Assembly: GCA_025200525.1 (NCBI GenBank)
Contig: CM045761.1
Span: forward strand, 63,210,009 to 63,274,008
Source of the DNA: Camellia lanceoleosa
Taxonomy: Eukaryota; Streptophyta; Magnoliopsida; Ericales; Theaceae
Direction: 5' to 3'
Length of the DNA: 64,000 nucleotides
Shown: positions 49,001 to 59,877 of the stretch, piece by piece
Layout: each line of letters starts with the position of its first letter
Position numbering within the stretch: position 1 is the stretch's first letter
Position numbers and translations under genes: made by a program
Notes under the pieces: model-generated
Told to the model about the DNA's origin: nothing
What the model saw: only the letters and a program-made list of their open reading frames with translations
The model's database searches: none

Positions 49001-52000
49001 ACTACTCTTGGGAGCGATTCTTGTCTTGAATTGGGAAAAACCCCATCCCACCCCAAGGAATATAGAAATCTATCCAGTCTACAACATACCAAATTCTCTT
49101 GGAGGTTAGACCAAGTAAATCTGGTATTGCACAAAGGAGGATCCACCAGCTCACACTCTCGTATAAATGAGTCAAAATCTCTCATCCCCCTAGTCGGTCT
49201 AAACCCATTAAGTTTTTCTGAGACCGTCCTAACCACATTAAAATCCCCCCCTACACACCAATTTGGTGAACACAACCCAAATAATCCAGCTAGCTCCTCC
49301 CAAAAATCCTGTCTCCTAGAAGGCCTGTTAGGGCCATAAACCCCTGTCAACCACCACTCCGAACTATCTAAGTTCCTAAACCTGATTGATAGCGAAAACT
49401 CCCCCACTATTGTTTCACATTCAGAAACAACTCTCATCCCACAATATCAATACTCCCCCTGATCGACCACTAGCAGGCGAGCACACCCATCTCCTATGTC
49501 TAACCCCCCAAAGACTTTGCATAGACCTTCTCTCGCATACTTCAACTTTAGTCTCCTGTAAAACAACAATATCCGGTTGGTGATGTCTAAGAAAATCCTT
49601 AATAACACCCCTCTTTTTCCGAGAGCCCAGACCCCTAACATTCCAACTAAATATCTTCATAAGGAAACCTTACCTCCCCTAACCGCCCCGCTTTTCCTCT
49701 CATAATTCACTGAACTTGCTAAATTCCTTAATTCCGTTACCCCTTTTTTACTACTATCACCTTCTTTTCTAACAACTGACCCCCTTGTGAACCTATTACT
49801 CACCCTTCCCGACCCAAACATATCCTTAATTCTAACTAATGACAACCCCATGACCTGCAATAATTGCAAAAAATGAGGAATCTCACTCTCCTCAATTGGA
49901 CAAGTTGCGTACTTACTCAACTCATTCAACCATCTTTCTGTTTCTTCTTTCGCTCCACTGAAAACCTGGCCTCCCTTGTCAAAATGATTTTTGGAAATCC
50001 TACACTGATTATCTTTCACCTGACCTTGAGCTATATTTGCATGTAAAGACTCAGACACTAAGGTAGATTCAATCACTGTGGCCCTCGGGATAGCAGCTAG
50101 AACCCCTTGTACAGCAGTATCAACTAATGAGACATCAAGAACAGGGCACAAAGAATTGGGTGAAGAGGCGAAGACAACCCATCTGAACCCCACCCCGGAA
50201 GAGGAAAAATGCGGAAGAGCATGTAACCCCTATGAAAAGATGAACTGCTACACCCTGGGTAATGGAAGAACTGACCTGATGCAAAGCTTCAGAGACCTTA
50301 TCGAAATTCTCATCCAAAGTGGTACAATCTATATTAAAAAACCGATTGAGATCCCAATCACTATCTACTTGCTCATCCTCACTAATTTCCCCTTTAGACC
50401 TCGATTCGGAGCTTGCAGATGATCCATACTCCTCCAAATTTTGCAATACCTCGTGTATCTCAAAATGGCCCTCTTCCACCTCATTAATCTGCTTTTCCAA
50501 GGTCCTTATTACTTCCATCAATTCCTGAATTCCAGTCTCTGGCCCTTCATTGAACCTCTGTAAATCCCCCACTGATCGATCGACAACATCTGCCAGCCCA
50601 AGATGGATTTCCTCTGTATTCAACTCTCTGTGAGTGGGTGACAAGATTCGTATAGCACGAGCGACTTGGTCTGAACCATCGCATGGTGGAAATTGGGTAG
50701 ACTCCATCGCTGAACGGCATCGAAGACCATCTTCTCCATCGCAACCTCCATCGCAACCTATAACCCGATTGAGCCCCAGCCCCGAAACCTCAATCGGGTG
50801 TGAAAAAGAGACCCTTGGGCCTATAAAAGCATTTGGGCCCCTTTCAAAACTCAGCTCAGCTGCTGATTTTTCAAGATGGGCCCTTAATCTTGTGAGAATG
50901 AGAAGCATGTGGGTCTGAGACCACAGGCCCACCATCACGACTAAAATTTGATACTAACAGTTCGTGGGCTGAGCCCACCTCATTACCAAGCCCATTAGAA
51001 TTAAAACCAAGCCCCTTTCAACAACACTATGGATAATTTATTCTCACATTTTCCATATTAAAGTTTAAATCTACAACAAAATTACTCTTATGTCCTTTAT
51101 TTTAATTTTTCACAAAAATAGAAGGGTAAGAGAGTAATTTTGTTGGAAATATTAACGAAGATAGTCTTTTAACATTGATTGGATTGCGAATAATACAGCT
51201 TCCAATTGTTCAGGGGTTTCATCGATATATTGAAATGTTAGGAGATGTCCATGTATTTTTACCAAATGTGAGGAGAATTTGTGTATTTTTGCCAAATGTC
51301 AAGGGGTGTCATGATTTTAAATTAAAGTGTAAAATAGTCTTTTAATTGGAAAACTTAATAGAGATTTGCAAAATGGGTGCAATCGATACAACTTCCAAAT
51401 GTCAAGGGTCTTTGTGATATATTAGAAATGTTAAAAGGTGTCTGTATTTTTATCAAATGTTAAGATGTCTCTGATTTTTACCCTGTAATTTTTACCTTAT
51501 TCCAAGGCCTCTACAAAATCAAAGAATTGATTCAAAGATGGATTAAACATCTCCGGAACACTAACTATACATATTAGTATTAAAAAAAGGCTCTTAATTT
51601 AAAGCCTAAGTGCACACCACACATTTATCTCAAGAGTTCCATTCTGTGAAAGTCTTCTATGTTCCGAGCATAGTTATTTTCAAAATAGGCAAATCAATGC
51701 TTGCAAATGTTCTTCTATTTTGCTCACCCCATATTAACCATACAAGTGCTTGAGGGACCAAGTGCCAAGCTTTCTGGATTTGTCATGATATGTACCCATC
51801 GATACAACAATTTCTGAAAAAATAGTGTATAAAAACATCGAGAATGCAGTTTTATATGTATGTAAAAAAGTATTGTTTCTGCAGTATTAATGACAAGGTG
51901 TCATTCTTTATGAATCTATTATTCATTGTAAATTTTTAACAAATAAAATTTAAGTTTGCATATGGAAAATGATGGTTTTGTTCTATTGACATGGACTTCA

Positions 52001-55000
52001 GACTAATTCAACAGGATTAATGTCATTTCTTTCCTATATTGTAGTGGAAGTACTAAAATTTCAAGTAACGCGTTGGATGCATGTATGTACTGAGTATTTG
52101 GAAAGTATCAGATAAATTGTTCAAATTTTGCACCCAAAAAAAAACAGAAAAATTATTTAAAAGTTAAAAGTTATTTTTGAATTATGGATACATTTTGGAA
52201 GAATCCAGCATGCACTCACTAATGAGTATTTGATGAACATCAATTCGACACCCTTGTAGAGGTACCCGTGCTATGATGCTACATACCTTCACTTGAAACC
52301 TTTATGGGGCCCAAGTCCATTCCCTTTTTTCTGCTTTAACAATGCTGATTCTCTCTGTAGTCTACTCCTATGCAGTTGATAAATTTATGGTTTAACTATC
52401 AATTTTCAGGGTTTTTTTGGGAATTGCCTTTTTTAGTGACCTTTTGACTTCTTGCGAAAAGACGTGCAAAATTGTAGAGAGAAGAATTGACTTTTTTGTA
52501 GTGATTTTTTGACTTTTTGGCTAAAAGTGTGACTTCCCAAAATAGGCCTTTCAGTTTCCTACTGTTAATGATGTTGTCACGAATTGTGTACTTCGGAAAT
52601 CTGCAATGAAATGGAGCTATCTTGAGTTGATGAGTTGATTTTGCTTGTTTAGCTTGATAGTTTGAAAATCCAGACCATGGTAAGCTGATTATTGAAGGTT
52701 TATTGTCTAGTTGGCAATTTTTGTTTGAAGTATACTTGCTTTGGTTTTTCAAATACCAATGACACAAGCATTCCTTTTAGTAACTGAAAATGTTTTGAAG
52801 TACAAGTTTGAAATAGAAAGTGCAGTCATTTTGTGTGACGATTCTCTTTAGGTTTACAACATATTTGAAGACCCTTGCGATTTATTGTAGTGAACTTTTG
52901 TGATTCATGAAAATTTTATTACAGTTAACGGATAGGGTATCTGACTCAACTTCTCAAACATCTGAAAGCGAAATTCAAGATAACGTGTGGTCTATGGATC
53001 GTTGCAGGTAACTTATTCAAATTGTTGATGTAACCTATTTTTCTTCAGGATGATTCTTATCTGTTTCTCTACATTCATATTTGTAATGGTATGCCAATTG
53101 TCTTGCATGGGGATGGCACTGAAAGTGAATTTTGAAAGAAAGTTGGGTTTTAGGTATCTATGAATAGGCCCGATAGGTTTCTACCAAAATCTCTGATAGG
53201 GATTTCACAACAGAATTTTAAAAAAATTATTTTGATTCCCAATATCCTTGGTCATGTTTGTGATGTATACAAAACTTTAATCAACCATCCATAGAGATAG
53301 GATAAATGCTTTAAACACAAAACCCAATTTGGCATTCTTCGTTTGAGGTTACTTGAATCTAAAACTGTTCAATTGCTTGGTCTCCAAAAGTAGCCATACG
53401 AGACAAATCTCAAACACGAAGGTATCTTCATACTTCATAAGTTTTTCACACAGAGAGAGAAGATGCCAGTTAAAGGCCTTGAGATTATGCTTTATAATCA
53501 ATTGTCAACTTTATAAGTGAATTATTTTATGTGTTATCCTTGTATGCAACTACAGTATTTCTTTATCTATTTTGAACACTTAAATTGACATAAATGTATT
53601 TGCTTCTGTGCCTTATGGCATTATAGTTAAATGTTATATGGTCGAAGATTAATTTTGTTCTTGTACTTTAATATTGTGTGGAACTGGATCCTGAAAGCAT
53701 AGTTGTGTTCTTTTTTTTTCCCATTGTATTTTCTCAGGAATTATTCAGAGGTTCTCACTGGTTCTAAAGTTCATTCTCCAACTGACCCTAGGAGTTCTGA
53801 GTTAGAACTCCCTCAGAAGGTGTTGGAATCTTTGTTTAACATGTCCAAGAGTTCTAAACATGAGCCAAACGCTATGAACTGGAGGGATGTAGTGAAAAGG
53901 ATGGAGTCTGTAGGACAAAGATTTGATTATGACCCTGCTGATGCTACAGAACCAGAGCACATTCATGGTATGAAAAAATTTGTCATATGACATTTTGTTT
54001 GCATCACCTAAGAAATTGTGGAAGAGTGATTGAGCATCGTCTAAGAGTTACGACAACAGTGTCAGCGAATCAGTTTGAATTTATATGTGGTAGATTAATT
54101 ATAAAAGCGATATACTTGCTAAGAAGATTAATAGAGAAGTACAAAGAGAAGAAAAGGGATCTTCATATGGTTTTTATAGATTTAAAAAAAAGTTTACGGT
54201 AGGGTTTTAGAGGAAAATTGTGTGATTGAAAGGTATATTGATGCGATAAAATATATAATTTGAACATGTGACTACAATTAGATCATCTACCAGAGAAATT
54301 AGTCAATTTTGAATCATTGTAATATTGCTTGAAGGGTCAGCTCGGAGTCATTATCTATATGTCTTAGTCAATTGAATTAACTAAAAACATTTAGGATGAT
54401 ATTCCATGGTGTATATTGTTCTAGTAGATGAAATTTCGGGAGGAATTAACACTAAAATTGAAATCTAGAGAAAATGATTATAGTCAAGGTTTTAAAATTA
54501 GTACAGTTAAATTTGAATATATTAAATGTAACTTTAGTAACAATAAAAGTATAAATAATGGAGATGTGAAGATTGAAAACAAAGAGTGAAAATTTTATAG
54601 GATAGAAAATTGGACAACTAAGAAACAACACTTTCATAAAATGAGTGTAGCTTAGATAAGGCTGCATAGGAAACACAAACACTTCAAGATGGGTGCCATG
54701 TTCATGTTCAACATAGCGCATACATGCGTGTGTCCATGTGTTTGACACGCTCTGTGGCAAGTCAATTTTTTTTATTTTAATTTTTTTGGCAGGATACATT
54801 GGAGACACTATGGACAAACGTGTTCAATGCCTAGACGGGCTTTAGGACACCTATGTGGCCTTTTTTTTAATAATAATTTTAGAAAAGCTGATTTAGGGTG
54901 AAAGTAAAATATATATATGAAAAAAAGGGAACCTCTTTTTCCTAGTGTACATCTTTTAAAGTTTCATGAGTTGTCAGAGATGTCATCATGACTACTCCGG

Positions 55001-58000
55001 TGCTCCCATGTTTGTGACTCTCTCTCTCTCTATATATATTTATATATGGATGGCGATAATGCCACACTTATCATTTGAAATGGTTATACCCTTTTACATA
55101 TAAGATTGATGGTTCTATCTTTGCTCTACTTTGTATCTCTCTCTTGCACACTTTTCTCTATTCTTCATTCATCTTTCTTTTTTAGTCCCTCTGTGCACTG
55201 TATCTCTCCACTTATCTTCTCTCTCTGCTAGCTCCCTCACAAATCACAGAACTTCTACCTTCATCAAATACAAGTCAATACGCCATTGAGTCGACAATCC
55301 ATCATGCATTCACGAACTACTCTAGGATAAGACTCGAAGCTGGTCTGGGTGTAAACCTTAGTTGCATGAAGCGAGAGCGGCGAAATGTGGCCACTTAGAG
55401 GAGCCATAGATTAGGAGTGTTCATGTATTATTTTTATTAATTATATTTTATTTATTATAAGTAATAATAAATTATGTTAAAATAAATAATAAATAAAAAT
55501 TAAATGTTTTATTTTATAATTTTTTTAAAGATTTTTTTATTATGTATGATTTAAATAGATTTCTTTTAAACAATTAAATGATTTATTTTATTTATTATAT
55601 GTTAAGAAGTTAAGAAATAATTGTTAAAAAAATAAATAATAAATAATAAATAAAAATTGTATTATATATGATAAAATAAATAATTTTTTATTTTAGACAT
55701 AAAAATTATATTGTTTATGATAAATTATATTATATAAAACAAAGTCAAATATGAAAATGGAGAGAGAGAGAGAGAATAGAATAGATTGAGAGATAGAGAA
55801 GCAAGAGAAGCAAACAAAGGCGAAGAAAGAGAGAAGCAAATAGAGGCGAAGAAAGAGAGAAGCAAGCAGAGGCAAAAGGAGATCGAGGGTGAGAGAAGAG
55901 AGCGAAGACCCGGGCTTGAAGAGAGGGCAGACTAGGGCTTGAAGGAAGTCAAAGGGCAAGATCGAAGTCGTCGAACAGAGGATCGAAGCCAGCGACCAGG
56001 TTCTCTCCTTGCCCTCTCGAGTGCTTCCTTCTCGCATCAGATTCGCATTTCCCTGTCCTCAGATTTGCGATTCTGCTGCGATTCTTCCACGAAGCCCAAA
56101 ATCGCACTTCTTCCTTAGAGTCATCACCATCTGAGGCGATTCCGCTACTAAGGTGTGAGCAGAGAAGTAGACTTGATGGTGACAATGTGTATCAATCTTT
56201 TGTCGTAATTTGGTGGTACATGGGTGAGAGAGATGTTGGTTTCATCCATTGGGTGATTAGGGTCTTGAAGAGTGAAAAGAAGGAAGACAGAGAAACATTG
56301 TTCAATTGCTGTAGAGAGAGAGAGATGTTGGTTTCATCCATAGAGTGATTAGAGTCTTGAATAGTGAAAAAAGGAAAACAGAGAAGCATTGTTCAGTTGC
56401 TGTAGAGAGAGAGGTGATTAAGGTCTTGAAGAGAAAAAAAAAGGAAACATTGTTCAGTTGCTGTGGAGAGAGAGGTGATTGGGTTCTTGAAGAGTAAAAA
56501 AAAGGAAGACAGAAACAGTGTGCAGTTGCTGTAAGAGAGAGTTTCTGATGGTGATTGCACTGTAACGATCATCTTGAGGTTGGAGGCTGTTGCTTTGAGA
56601 GAGAAATAAAGAAGAAAAAGGGAGGAAGAAGAGAGAGGGAGAGACCCATGGACAGTTATTGAGTCTTTGTTGGCAGGAGAAGAGAGAGACCCACTTTCTG
56701 TGCCTATCCAAGCCTAGGGAAAGAAACAATACAAAATTGGTTTCTGATGTGGGTGGATTCATTGAGAGATTATTCGTGAAGATGGCAAATGTGTTATTTC
56801 ATAGAAAAAAATGTGTGGAATTAAATAATAATTTTAACAAACATATTGGGCCAACACAGCCTTATTTATGTACGCATCATAATTTTAACAAATATATTGG
56901 GCCATGTCCAGCTCTTCACCATACTTTTTAACATTTCTTGTATATTGTAGCTAAAGGAGATGCGTATCAGGTGCATAGAAAAGCTGCAACGCAGCACTGG
57001 GATTCAATGAAATCCTACTATCAGAAGGTAAACTGAGTCCAGCACTTTTGTCTACTTCTGATGGCATTGTCGTACCACTTCTGTGTTTTTAATTGAGATT
57101 ACATATTTCCTGTAATTGTCATGGAAATATCATATCTTTTACAGGCTGCAACAGCATTTTCTAATGGGGAACGGGAATATGCAGCTTACCTTTCTGAGCA
57201 GGTGGGTGTGTTTGTTTCCAATCAATGTTGCTCAATTTCCCTTGTTGATTACTGATTTATATTGTTGTTTAAGATAAACACATGATGGTTACATAGTTGT
57301 TTATTGGAACTATCACCCTATATTCGTGGACTCTTCAAAATAAATCACATACTTGTGTCGGATACTGACACTTAGACAAGGGTGTGGGATAAAGAAAGTA
57401 TAGCATAAATAATTGACCCCCATAATTTATGTTATTAGCATTATTTATCTGATTGCTAGATGCTCTTGTTATGTTAGTTGTAGTTATGGGGTCCTTAATG
57501 CTGAATGGTCTTGAGCTGTGCAGTTGTAGATGGTGTAATTTAAGATGAAGGGACTTCTTGATAAGTGTTGATCAATCATGGCACAAAGAAAAGTTTAACG
57601 TGATTAAATCAGTTGAGTTATACTCCATTTGGCCTGAGCCATAAATTGAATAGATTTTTCTGCCTTGCTTTAGGGAAGGTCATACAACAAAATGGCTCGA
57701 GAGGCAGATGAAAAAGCAAGCCAAGAGATATTCAAAGCTAGGTAAGCTGTTGCACAATGAAGCAGGAAGAAAAAAAAATTCTTTTACTTTTTTCACCTCT
57801 ACTTTTCAGTATTTCTTAGATGAAGCTTTTATGTTGCTGGGATTGTGCAGAAACAAGAATATAGAAAATGTGATAACAATTGATCTGCATGGCCAACATG
57901 TCAAACAAGCTATAAAGTTTTTAAAAGTTCACCTACTCTTTGGAGCATATGTACGCTGTAAGAATTTTCCTAATGGATTATGTATCTGAGTGTTCTCATT

Positions 58001-59806
58001 TTGTTCTAGTGCGAAATAAATTTAATTATTCTGGGTTGTAATTTTGTAGCATACCCTCACCACTCTTTCTTTTCCCTCTCTCTGCTGTAGCTGTCCAGAT
58101 TTTCAGGGTTATCACAGGATGTGGGAGCCATGGTGTGGGGAAGTCAAAGCTGAAGCAGTCGGTATGGGTTCTAGTCATCCTGGTTCTTTTTTTCATTTTC
58201 TTATGAAAGTTTTCTTTCTATTTGTGTCATATCTTACTATAGAAGTTATGAGAGTTTTCTTAAATTCTTCCTTGCTTGCCTCCCTGTGAAGTGTGTTGGC
58301 TTTAGACTGTATTTGGATCAATATTGAGGGAGGATTTGTCAAGGCAAAGGAAAATGGAAGGGGAAAGTGAAAAAATAAATAAATAAAGAGCTTGGATTTT
58401 ATTCACTTTTCCTTGCTTTTTGCTTTTCCTTCACAAATCCTTGATCCAAGCATATCGTTAAACTTTTTCATATAGATTACATAGTGATTTGGATCCCTGG
58501 TTGCTGAACGAACTTCTAATTGAAGAGCTATGAGTATGACTCTTTGAGCTGAATCAAATTTTGATTTTGTGGTAGAATAAATGGCAAGGTTTTTAAAATC
58601 GGAATCCTTCATAGGATCGGTAAGAGGGTCTCTTTGATCTTATCAAGGATCGTACGATTCTACTTTCTATTAAAAATAAGGTAAAAATACAAATCCGAAT
58701 GACTTATATTAAAAATAAGGTGAAAAATCACAAATCCAACAATTCTACTTACGATCCTATACAATCCAACACAATCCCATACAGTCAGTCCTATACCATC
58801 CTACTTGCAATCCTTCTATAACACCAATCCTACAACGATTTGGATTGTTTTGACTATTTAGGATTGTATGATTCTACAATTCGGATTGTGATTTTGAGAA
58901 CCATGATTAATGGTAATTATAGTGATATACTCTCTTTTAAGTTAATGAATTGCAAATTTGCAATATGTCAGGAAATGTTTGTGAGTACATTGTCATCTTC
59001 TGCATGGTGTGTTTTCATAATCTGCACATGGAGTGACCAAAAAACATGTATATTACTGCAGGAAATATAGTGAACTTGTCACTGTTTATTTATTTTACAT
59101 AATTATTCTGATGGGGAACACAAAGGAATTGGTTGAAGAAATAGGGTTTAATAATTATAATTTTGACAATATTTTATATTTTGAGATCTATTTTATTTCA
59201 TTATGTAATATGTTTATTCAATTTTGGAATATTGTTGAATGTTTAAGGTTATGGCCGTTTGTGTTATGGTTGTGACCCTTCTCTTATCTCTTCTTTCTCC
59301 CTCTCTTGGTGCTACATCATTTTGGTATTAGGGCAAACTTTGATCCATTTGTCTCTATTTATTCGATGTGTCTTCTTGATACGGCCTCGGCCTTTGAACC
59401 AAAAGTAAAATAAATCTCAAAATATAAAATATTGTCAAAATTAATTATTGCATCCTGTTTCTTGAACCAATTCCTTTGCGTTCCCCATTATCTCTTATTC
59501 TCTCTTCTTTCTCCTTCTCTTGGTGCCACGTCATAATCATTAGGTCTGATTAAGAAGTATTGTTGTAACAGTACTTGGGGGAGATCCATTTTAAAAGAAT
59601 TAAATGGGTTGCGAGTGTTCTGTGTGTGTATGAGCATGAGCGCATATATAAGTTTACCATAACTTGCCATTTAATGCATGCAGGTGATTAATCTCGTTGA
59701 AAGGGAAGGTATTGAATGGAGTGAAGAGAACCGTGGATCGGTCCTAATTAGGCTTGATGGGCAGAGAGAGTTCGCCTTTCTAGAGTCAGAAAACGATAGT
59801 GACTAG
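33468..59806 (+). CDS. DUF1771 and SMR domain protein, complete 11-exon gene (At5g58720-like)
   Basis: Exons joined by eye: 33468-34017, 37013-37038, 40958-41080, 52925-53007, 53738-53967, 56951-57027, 57145-57201, 57674-57741, 57851-57957, 58091-58161, 59684-59806. All introns are GT-AG and the phases agree, giving 1515 nt and 504 residues plus TAG. The N-terminus is basic (KKKKR). Residues about 158-200 look CUE/UBA-like. DUF1771 covers about 341-405 and the SMR domain about 411-490, with DLHG at 416-419 and TGCGSHG at 449-455. In this family SMR domains are nucleic-acid binding and often endonucleolytic; DUF1771 usually precedes SMR in N4BP2-type proteins. The size suits the Arabidopsis homologue. 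The cellular role is not established from sequence. Intron 3 (11,844 bp) is filled with transposons, all of which must be spliced out. Domain assignment is firm; the exact 5' end of the transcript is not. Confidence 0.9.
34176..34437. mobile_element. PIF/Harbinger-like MITE in intron 1
   Basis: Ends GGGTTTGTTTGGGATGT and GGGATGGTTTGAGATGT (read inward), flanked by TAA and TCA, an imperfect 3-bp duplication. Confidence 0.6.
35661..35687 (+). repeat. ATT microsatellite in intron 1
   Basis: About nine tandem ATT units. Confidence 0.9.
35883..36053. mobile_element. PIF/Harbinger-like MITE in intron 1
   Basis: 171 bp with exact TAA duplications (35880-35882 and 36054-36056). Ends GGGGTTGTTTGGGATGTTC and GGCTTGGTTTGGCATCTTC. 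Confidence 0.75.
36060..37010 (+). other. Rest of intron 1, nothing recognised
   Basis: Open stretches such as 36658-36903 have no recognisable domain and AT-biased, non-conserved-looking composition. No transposon ends found. Confidence 0.4.
37013..37038 (+). CDS. 26-nt microexon 2 of the DUF1771-SMR gene
   Basis: The exon lies between CTCTGCAG and GTGAGC. With the T from exon 1 it encodes CQCGYDVEK, which continues exactly in frame into exon 3 (ALNALLELSAS). The joined segment reads as one helical CUE/UBA-like motif, which supports including this very short exon. Confidence 0.8.
37039..40957 (+). other. Intron 2
   Basis: A 3919-bp intron between the microexon and exon 3. It holds a short block at 38290-38420 with GAGCCAAGCT and GGCTTGG motifs similar in style to the hAT-like element at 60575, and the CT-rich tract at 39658-39900 where visible homology with copy 1 begins. 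No gene inside. Confidence 0.6.
41150..41915 (-). mobile_element. LTR-like relic, copy 2
   Basis: Same element as at 1490-2290 but with many 1-3 base losses at CAG, CTG and CCG sites (for example TCGCAGAATT in copy 1 is TCGCGAATT here). Confidence 0.35.
43197..45300 (-). mobile_element. LINE A, copy 2
   Basis: Same truncated LINE, with a T run at 43197-43209 and the nested hAT-like element at 44440-45047. It differs from copy 1 by few bases, for example near 43668-43710. Confidence 0.75.
44440..45047. mobile_element. Non-autonomous hAT-like element inside LINE A (copy 2)
   Basis: Same 608-bp element with ATATTACC duplications at 44432-44439 and 45048-45055. Nearly identical to copy 1. Confidence 0.75.
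47540..48043 (-). CDS. LINE B reverse transcriptase core (copy 2, 167 codons)
   Basis: Open from VQGAFVKGRQILDVAL through the GLRQGHPLSPFLFILVADVL turn to LQYADDTIFFS. It contains the whole fingers-palm segment that copy 1 has in two frames. It breaks at 47540, just after YADD. Confidence 0.8.
   Translation of the reverse strand: MSRVQGAFVKGRQILDVALVANEVVEEYRSSGREGLIFKVNFEKAYDNVDWQFLDFVMDKKGYGGRWRSWIRGCLSTCNMSVIVNGKPGECFRATRGLRQGHPLSPFLFILVADVLGRMVDKAKETGLVEGLEVGRDRVSVTHLQYADDTIFFSTGDENRHLTFIRY
48016..49437 (-). CDS. LINE B ORF2, EEP endonuclease and RT palm start (copy 2, 473 codons)
   Basis: The longest open stretch of the element. It covers the rest of the endonuclease (WWLTGVYGPN, CVGGDFNVVR, VVSDHCPIVLE with the catalytic SDH), the linker (WLKEGDVSSKFFHKVADG) and the start of the RT (DKAPGPDGFSMAVFQ, FRPISLVTLLYKILGKVLSKR). 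It stops at 48016 because copy 2 lacks bases near 48043 (GACAAGTATC against GACACCGTATC in copy 1). In copy 1 the same region is split into pieces between 10006 and 9052. Confidence 0.8.
   Translation of the reverse strand: MRVVSECETIVGEFSLSIRFRNLDSSEWWLTGVYGPNRPSRRQDFWEELAGLFGLCSPNWCVGGDFNVVRTVSEKLNGFRPTRGMRDFDSFIRECELVDPPLCNTRFTWSNLQENLVCCRLDRFLYSLGWDGVFPNSRQESLPRVVSDHCPIVLESCPLKWGPTPFRFENMWLEHVGFKRNFEEWWSNASCHGWEGFKFMRKLKMVKEKVKCWNREVFGSLESSKKGVMSRIVELDELETHGGLVESLRRERSECRLKLEELTFREQIFWTQKAKIKWLKEGDVSSKFFHKVADGKRKKKFIKRLEISPEVVEDREDQIVSGIYEFYSQLYSKEEMSRPGIEELEWGTIDPEVAAWLERPFDETEIREAVFDCERDKAPGPDGFSMAVFQDCWEVVKGDLLRVFLEFYESGIVNLNSNATFICLIPKKVNVVRIGDFRPISLVTLLYKILGKVLSKRLRMSLGDTCLGCRGLL
49421..49660 (-). 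CDS. LINE B ORF2 start, EEP endonuclease N-terminus (copy 2)
   Basis: Starts MKIFSWNVRGLG, the canonical first strand of plant L1 apurinic-like endonucleases, followed by PDIVVLQETK with the catalytic Glu. A frame change around 49430 separates it from the next open stretch at 49437-48016. Confidence 0.8.
   Translation of the reverse strand: MKIFSWNVRGLGSRKKRGVIKDFLRHHQPDIVVLQETKVEVCERRSMQSLWGVRHRRWVCSPASGRSGGVLILWDESCF
53990..54620 (+). pseudogene. RTE-type LINE reverse transcriptase relic in intron 5 (copy 2)
   Basis: The same relic; the 71-codon open part at 53987-54202 is the same in both copies as far as I can compare. Confidence 0.7.
56232..56541 (+). repeat. Purine-rich minisatellite, copy 2
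   Basis: Same four units. The GA tails between units are shorter than in copy 1 (for example after the second unit). Confidence 0.8.
56951..59806 (+). CDS. Exons 6-11: DUF1771 and SMR domains, copy 2
   Basis: Exons 6-8 encode the DUF1771 helices (DAYQVHRKAATQHW, then YYQKAATAFSNG, then SYNKMAREADEKAS). Exons 9-11 encode the SMR fold: exon 9 holds NVITIDLHGQ, exon 10 holds VITGCGSHG, and exon 11 ends in GSVLIRLDGQREF and an acidic tail, SENDSD. The DLHG and TGxGxxG signatures are both intact. Introns 6, 8 and 9 are short (117, 109 and 133 bp). Confidence 0.9.
58305..58454. mobile_element. Small foldback MITE in intron 10 (copy 2)
   Basis: Same inverted-repeat element as 18718-18867. Confidence 0.55.
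58585..58905. mobile_element. hAT-like MITE in intron 10 (copy 2)
   Basis: Same element. It differs around 58651-58662, where copy 2 reads GGATCGTACGATTC and copy 1 reads GGATCGCATTTATTC. Confidence 0.7.
59112..59487. repeat. Inverted-repeat element, intron 10 (copy 2)
   Basis: Same structure. Its right arm (about 59436-59487) carries a cluster of substitutions relative to copy 1 and pairs better with the left arm. Confidence 0.5.
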
Positions 59807-59871
59807 TCCTTTTAGTTCTGGTGTAAAATCACACCTGGGACTTTCTTGTCACTGGTGTTTGTATACCAAGA

Positions 59872-59877
59872 AATAAA
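59872..59877 (+). promoter_or_regulatory. Possible poly(A) signal, copy 2
   Basis: AATAAA about 65 bp after the stop codon of the complete gene. Confidence 0.4.

Larger units (their letters stand above)
45913..51020 (-). mobile_element. LINE B, copy 2
   Basis: Same insertion. The poly(A) tail is the T run 45913-45922. The endonuclease and early RT regions are open here (49660-48016), but ORF1 and the 3' third are broken, the reverse of the copy 1 pattern. YADD is at 47597-47608. Confidence 0.8.
45622..51483. mobile_element. Long-inverted-repeat element split by LINE B (copy 2)
   Basis: Same structure as 5982-11851. The arms are the same in both copies as far as I can compare; the LINE between them carries most of the differences. 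Confidence 0.55.

Noticed and set aside
57851..59806. SMR exons as a MutS2-type mismatch or recombination protein
   Set aside because: There are no MutS core or ATPase motifs; the DUF1771-SMR order identifies the N4BP2/At5g58720 type instead.
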